Below are positions 13,611-16,403 of a DNA stretch of 16,403 nucleotides, in pieces. The DNA is from an uncultured Collinsella sp. Its GTDB lineage: Bacteria > Actinomycetota > Coriobacteriia > Coriobacteriales > Coriobacteriaceae. The translations under genes and the position numbers were made by a program. The stretch's first letter is position 1, and the number at the start of each line of letters is the position of its first letter. Under the pieces are notes generated by a model, which saw only the letters and a list, made by a program, of their open reading frames with translations, was not told where the DNA came from and searched no databases. Location: the NCBI GenBank assembly GCA_900549065.1, contig URNC01000028.1:1-16403 (forward strand). The letters are read 5' to 3'.

Positions 13611-14634
13611 AGTCATAACATTCGGTATTCCCTCGTATAACGCCGCCAAGGACATGGACCATTGCATCACCTCCATCTTGGAGGGGAGCAATTACGCCAC
13701 CGATATCGAGATTATCGTAGTGGACGACGGCTCCAAGGACGAGACGGCCGATAAGGCCGACGAGTGGGAGGCACGTTATCCCGGTATCATTCGCGCGGTG
13801 CACCAGGAGAACGGCGGCCACGGTATTGCCGTCCTTTCGGGTCTGCGCGAGGCACAGGGCACCTACTACAAGGTCGTCGACTCGGATGACTGGCTCGATG
13901 CTGCGGCTCTTTCGACTATGCTGTCGATTCTGCGTGGCTTTGAAGAGCGTGACCAGCGCGTTGACCTGTTTATCTCGAACTACGTGTACGAGAAGGTTTA
14001 CGAGGGCACGCATACCGCTATTGGCTACAAATTTGCCCTGCCGCGCAAAAAGATCTTTTCCTGGGATCAGATCGGTCATTTCCGCCTGGACCAGAACCTA
14101 CTCATGCACAGCCTGTGCTATCGCACGGATGTGCTGCGCGAGTCCAACCTTCCCATGCCGCCGCACACGTTCTATGTGGACAACATCTACGCCTACGTGC
14201 CGCTACCGCGTTGCAAGACCATGTACTACGCCGACATCGACCTCTACCGCTACTTTATCGGTCGCGAAGGCCAGAGCGTCAACGAGGCAACGATGGTCAA
14301 GCGTCTGGACCAGCAGTTCCGTGTTACACGTATCATGATGGAGTCGTACCATCTGTACAGCGATGTTGAGTCGTCGCGCTTGCGTTCGTACATGATGGGG
14401 TACTTCACCATGATGATGGCGATTTGCTCGGTGCTCACCAAGCTTTCCGAGGAAGATTGCGCCGACGAGCGCCTAAAGACGCTGTGGAATGATTTGAAGG
14501 CCTATGACGAGCGCATGTATCGTCGTGCCCGCTACGGCGTGGTCGGGTTCTTCACCAATCTGCGCGGACGGGCCGGAGACAAAACCACACTCGGCCTATA
14601 CCGTCTTGCCTCAAAGATCTTCAAATTCAACTAG
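13603..14634 (+). CDS. family 2 glycosyltransferase
   Basis: A 343-residue cytoplasmic GT-A transferase: VITFGIPSYNAAKDMDHCI at the N-terminus, IIVVDDGSKDET (nucleotide-sugar Asp pair at 41-42), QENGGHGIAV (69-78) and the metal-binding VVDSDDWLDA (91-100). The helical C-terminal half ends in YRLASKIFKFN and has no membrane segment. I prefer the ATG at 13603 (MHKVITFGIP), which overlaps the glf stop by 8 nt and suggests translational coupling; an in-frame ATG at 13585 adds six residues. Pairing with glf suggests a galactofuranosyltransferase or a partner in the same glycan, but acceptor and donor are not proven. Its 3' end has a mirrored partial copy at 14802-14837. Confidence 0.88.
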   Translation: MHKVITFGIPSYNAAKDMDHCITSILEGSNYATDIEIIVVDDGSKDETADKADEWEARYPGIIRAVHQENGGHGIAVLSGLREAQGTYYKVVDSDDWLDAAALSTMLSILRGFEERDQRVDLFISNYVYEKVYEGTHTAIGYKFALPRKKIFSWDQIGHFRLDQNLLMHSLCYRTDVLRESNLPMPPHTFYVDNIYAYVPLPRCKTMYYADIDLYRYFIGREGQSVNEATMVKRLDQQFRVTRIMMESYHLYSDVESSRLRSYMMGYFTMMMAICSVLTKLSEEDCADERLKTLWNDLKAYDERMYRRARYGVVGFFTNLRGRAGDKTTLGLYRLASKIFKFN

Positions 14635-14666
14635 CTGCCGAGTAATCGCTGCTGATAGGTTGACTG

Positions 14667-14776
14667 GGCCCCTTGGCCTTTAGTTTGCTACTGCGAACAG
14701 TCCTGCTCGCACGGAAAGCACATTAAGTGCTTTCCGGCTCGTGCGGAACTTGTATCAAACTAAAGGCCAAGGGGCC
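14667..14776 (-). repeat. structured nested-hairpin element B
   Basis: The outer arms at 14667-14687 and 14756-14776 are 21-bp perfect complements that end inward in GTTTG/CAAAC. Read on the minus strand the 68-nt interior contains AGTTCCGCA, an apical stem GGAAAGCAC/GTGCTTTCC (14713-14721 with 14727-14735) around TTAAT, then GGACTGT and CAGTAG before CAAAC. Inner helices: AGTTC with GGACT (one G-U) and GCACG with CGTGC. It shares its core with element C. The G-U pair exists only in the minus-strand RNA, which argues for that sense. It lies 32 nt after the glycosyltransferase stop, between two facing glycosyltransferase 3' ends, and has no U-tract. Confidence 0.75.
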
Positions 14777-14801
14777 TCTGCTATAAGAATCGATTGTCAG
14801 G

Positions 14802-14837
14802 TTATTTGAATTTGAAGATCTTCGACGCGCGGTACAC
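14802..14837 (-). pseudogene. remnant C-terminus of a second, convergent glycosyltransferase
   Basis: On the minus strand this reads VYRASKIFKFK-stop, nearly the C-terminus of the intact upstream glycosyltransferase (YRLASKIFKFN-stop). Codons differ at synonymous positions (CGC for CGT, TCG for TCA), so it looks like an old coding paralogue. The 3' flanks after both stops also resemble each other (AATCG and ATAG in the same order). Upstream sequence soon loses similarity and runs into element C, so the rest of the gene is gone. Confidence 0.6.
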
Positions 14838-14869
14838 AGGGGCCTGGGCTGAAAAAATATTAGTTGGTA

Positions 14870-14998
14870 GTCGGTCGGAGGCGGGCGGGCATTACGTTTG
14901 TCGCGAGTTCCGCATGCAAAGAAGGCCACTTAATGTGGCCTTCGTCTTGCATAGAACTGTAGAGCAGCAAACGTAATGCCCGCCCGCCTCCGACCGAC
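14870..14998 (+). repeat. structured nested-hairpin element C
   Basis: The outer arms at 14870-14900 and 14968-14998 are 31-bp perfect complements, again ending inward in GTTTG/CAAAC but otherwise unlike those of element B. The 67-nt interior on the plus strand has AGTTCCGCATG, apical stem GAAGGCCAC/GTGGCCTTC (14921-14929 with 14935-14943) around TTAAT, then AGAACTGT and GCAG. Helices AGTTC (14906-14910) with GAACT (14954-14958) and ATGCAA (14914-14919) with TTGCAT (14947-14952) stack between arms and apex. It ends 12 nt from the 3' end of the P1 peptidase gene and may also close that transcript. I see no supported gene elsewhere in 14838-15010. Confidence 0.75.
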
Positions 14999-15010
14999 GG
15001 TCGAGTGAGA

Positions 15011-16012
15011 TTACTTCGCAGCACCTGGGATTCCGTGGGAGGTTTTGGCGGTTTTGGCTCCGTTTACGATGGCGGTTTCCAGGGCCCTTACGGCGAGCAT
15101 GCCCAGCAGGTCTAGGGGAACGGCGGCGCTTGCCTGGGCGCCCAGTTTGCCGCTGGCGAGGGTGTAGATGGTGTCGCCGTCGTTGGTGGTGTGTGTGGGG
15201 CGGATGGCGTGTGCGTAGGCGTCTGCGGCCATCTGGGAGACCTTGGTGGCTTGTGCCTTAGTGAGTTCCACGTTGGTGACGATGCAGCTGATGGTGGTGT
15301 TGGTGCGGTCGAGCGGCATCTGCATGGATCCGGCGGCGGCAAAGGCTGCGAGTTCCATGTCGACGATCTGGTCGCTATCGGCTGCGGCGCGCATACCGGC
15401 AACCCACTCGCCGGTGAAGGGGTCGACAACGTTGCCGCAGGCGTTGACCGAGACCACGGCGCCCACCTTGATGGGGCCGAGCGCCACGGCAGCAGCTCCA
15501 AGGCCGGCCTTCATGCAGGTGGCAGGCCCCATGAGCTTACCCACGGTGGCGCCCGTGCCGGCGCCTACGTTGCCCTGTTCGAGCTTGGTGGGGGTGTGGT
15601 CGAGTGCTTCGCGCACGGCGGCGATACCGGCCTCAATGTCGGGGCGCACGGTGGGGTCGCCAAAGGCAAGATCGAAGATACAGCTGGAGCACACGATAGG
15701 CACCTGCGTGGGACCGACGGGAAGGCCGATGCCGCGGCTCTCAAGCTCGCGGGCCACGCCGCTTGCGGCTTCGAGGCCAAAGGCCGATCCGCCCGAAAGG
15801 CAGACGGCGTGGACCTTGTCGACGGTGTTCTCGGGTCGCAGCAGGTCGGTTTCGCGCGAAGCGGGAGCGCCACCGCGTACGTCAACGCCGCCGGTGGCGC
15901 CCTCGGGTGCCACGATTACGGTGCAACCGGTGCCGGCCTCCTCGTCCGTATAGTTGCCATAGCAAAAGCCATCGACATCGCAGACGTCAATGGCCTCGAG
16001 CAGTGTATCCAT
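15011..16012 (-). CDS. P1-family peptidase (DmpA/NylC-type Ntn-hydrolase)
   Basis: A 333-residue member of the S58/P1 family, which self-cleaves to expose an N-terminal nucleophile; relatives include L-aminopeptidase/D-Ala-esterase DmpA and nylon-oligomer hydrolase NylC. Visible blocks: GCTVIVAPEGATGGVDVRGG (29-48), VCLSGGSAFGLEAASGV (70-86), GNVGAGTGATVGKL (147-160), VGAVVSVNACGNVVDP (183-198), the cleavage site TNTTISCIVTNVEL with likely nucleophile Thr239 after Asn238, and HTTNDGDTIYTLASG (274-288). AGGAGT (16018-16023) precedes the ATG. It starts 2 nt after the Maf stop, so the two form an operon. No signal peptide; substrate unknown. Element C lies just downstream. Confidence 0.9.
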   Translation of the reverse strand: MDTLLEAIDVCDVDGFCYGNYTDEEAGTGCTVIVAPEGATGGVDVRGGAPASRETDLLRPENTVDKVHAVCLSGGSAFGLEAASGVARELESRGIGLPVGPTQVPIVCSSCIFDLAFGDPTVRPDIEAGIAAVREALDHTPTKLEQGNVGAGTGATVGKLMGPATCMKAGLGAAAVALGPIKVGAVVSVNACGNVVDPFTGEWVAGMRAAADSDQIVDMELAAFAAAGSMQMPLDRTNTTISCIVTNVELTKAQATKVSQMAADAYAHAIRPTHTTNDGDTIYTLASGKLGAQASAAVPLDLLGMLAVRALETAIVNGAKTAKTSHGIPGAAK

Positions 16013-16014
16013 GT

Positions 16015-16403
16015 TTAACTCCTATCGGTTTTCCGCCGCGCCTTGTGCCCGGTCGGGATCCGTACGGTACGCCAAAATTGTAGGCGCCGGGGGATACCCA
16101 GCGCCAGATGCAATTGCGAGAGTTTTTGAATCGCGCGCGCGACGCGGGCGATGGGTAGGCCCACCACGTTATAGAAGTCGCCCGAAATATCGTGCACGAG
16201 CATGCGTCCGCCTGTGCCCTGAATGCCGTAGGCGCCGGCCTTGTCCATGGGCTCACCCGAGGCGACGTAGCGCTCGATCTGTTCGTCGGTGAGCTCGTAG
16301 AACGTCACGTCGGTCACATCGACAAACGACAGGCTCTCGGCGGCATGCGGGGCGGCCGTATCGCCTGCCTTAACGATGCAGACGCCGGTTGCGACCTGGT
16401 GCG
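16015..16403 (-). CDS. maf: Maf-type nucleotide pyrophosphatase, C-terminal part
   Basis: The frame is open to the window edge, so the N-terminus (with the SxSPRR motif) is missing. The visible part reads HQVATGVCIVKAG, VTDVTFYELTDEQIERYVAS, GEPMDKAGAYGIQGTGGRML, VHDISGDFYNVVGLPIARV, which is the Maf/YhdE core with the conserved DKAGAYGIQG and NVVGLP. The family hydrolyses dTTP/UTP or modified nucleotides to monophosphates. After NVVGLP the protein continues about 40 residues, longer than usual, ending in a basic RRLQFWRTVRIPTGHKARRK tail. It is transcribed into the P1 peptidase gene, whose ribosome binding site lies at its 3' end. Confidence 0.9.
   Translation of the reverse strand, partial: HQVATGVCIVKAGDTAAPHAAESLSFVDVTDVTFYELTDEQIERYVASGEPMDKAGAYGIQGTGGRMLVHDISGDFYNVVGLPIARVARAIQKLSQLHLALGIPRRLQFWRTVRIPTGHKARRKTDRS

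Noticed and set aside
14723..14976. Short open frames on both strands inside the hairpin-element region
   Set aside because: They cross perfect inverted repeats, so their residues are dictated by the palindromes, and they lack ribosome binding sites.
14870..14998. Integron attC site or MITE
   Set aside because: No attC consensus boxes or integrase are seen, arms are perfect rather than imperfect, terminal repeats differ between copies and I see no target duplication.
15191..16018. 275-codon plus-strand frame over the P1 peptidase
   Set aside because: Antisense to a gene with full family motifs, with a His/Gly-rich product and no start signals.
1..16403. CRISPR arrays, tRNA/rRNA genes, prophage or insertion-sequence genes
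   Set aside because: No regularly spaced repeats, cloverleaf or rRNA-like sequence, transposase or phage motifs were found on either strand.

Overview
The window looks like chromosomal DNA of a GC-rich gut actinomycete of the class Coriobacteriia, most likely Collinsella or a close relative. This is inferred from the general character of the proteins, strongly C/G-ending codons in the housekeeping genes, AAGGAG-type ribosome binding sites and fermentative acetate genes. No marker gene settles the genus.

Layout. (1) 1-482, minus: start of a secreted C69-family dipeptidase, cut by the window edge and broken by a one-base frameshift; a structured leader lies upstream. (2) 717-1808, minus: a diacylglycerol-kinase-like lipid kinase and a 30-residue membrane peptide coupled to it, closed by a terminator. 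(3) 1907-6244, plus: RNase D, a YugP-like membrane zinc peptidase, exonuclease VII large and small subunits (xseA, xseB) and a HIT protein. (4) 6286-8565, plus: a LysR regulator and an MFS transporter whose 3' end appears frameshifted. (5) 8577-12176: two tandem acetate kinases (plus) converging on phosphate acetyltransferase (minus); together these form the acetyl-CoA to acetate + ATP route. (6) 12408-14634, plus: UDP-galactopyranose mutase overlapping a family 2 glycosyltransferase, a small galactofuranose/surface-glycan unit. (7) 14635-15010: no intact gene, but two related nested-hairpin elements and a 12-codon remnant of a second glycosyltransferase. (8) 15011-16403, minus: a P1-family peptidase and the 3' part of a Maf-type nucleotide pyrophosphatase.

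Most notable signal: the elements at 14667-14776 and 14870-14998. Read in opposite orientations they share a core (AGTTCCGCA, CACTTAATGTG, ACTGT, CAAAC boundary) with compensatory changes in the internal stems. Each is enclosed by perfectly complementary outer arms (21 and 31 bp) whose sequences are unrelated between copies apart from the GTTTG/CAAAC boundary. This suggests a conserved structured RNA or cruciform family. A third nested hairpin of different sequence lies at 3089-3186. Other points: the first acetate kinase carries several substitutions at nucleotide-binding positions that the second keeps; terminator-like hairpins lie in the divergent pta/glf leaders where there is no upstream gene to terminate; and two genes carry apparent single-base indels.
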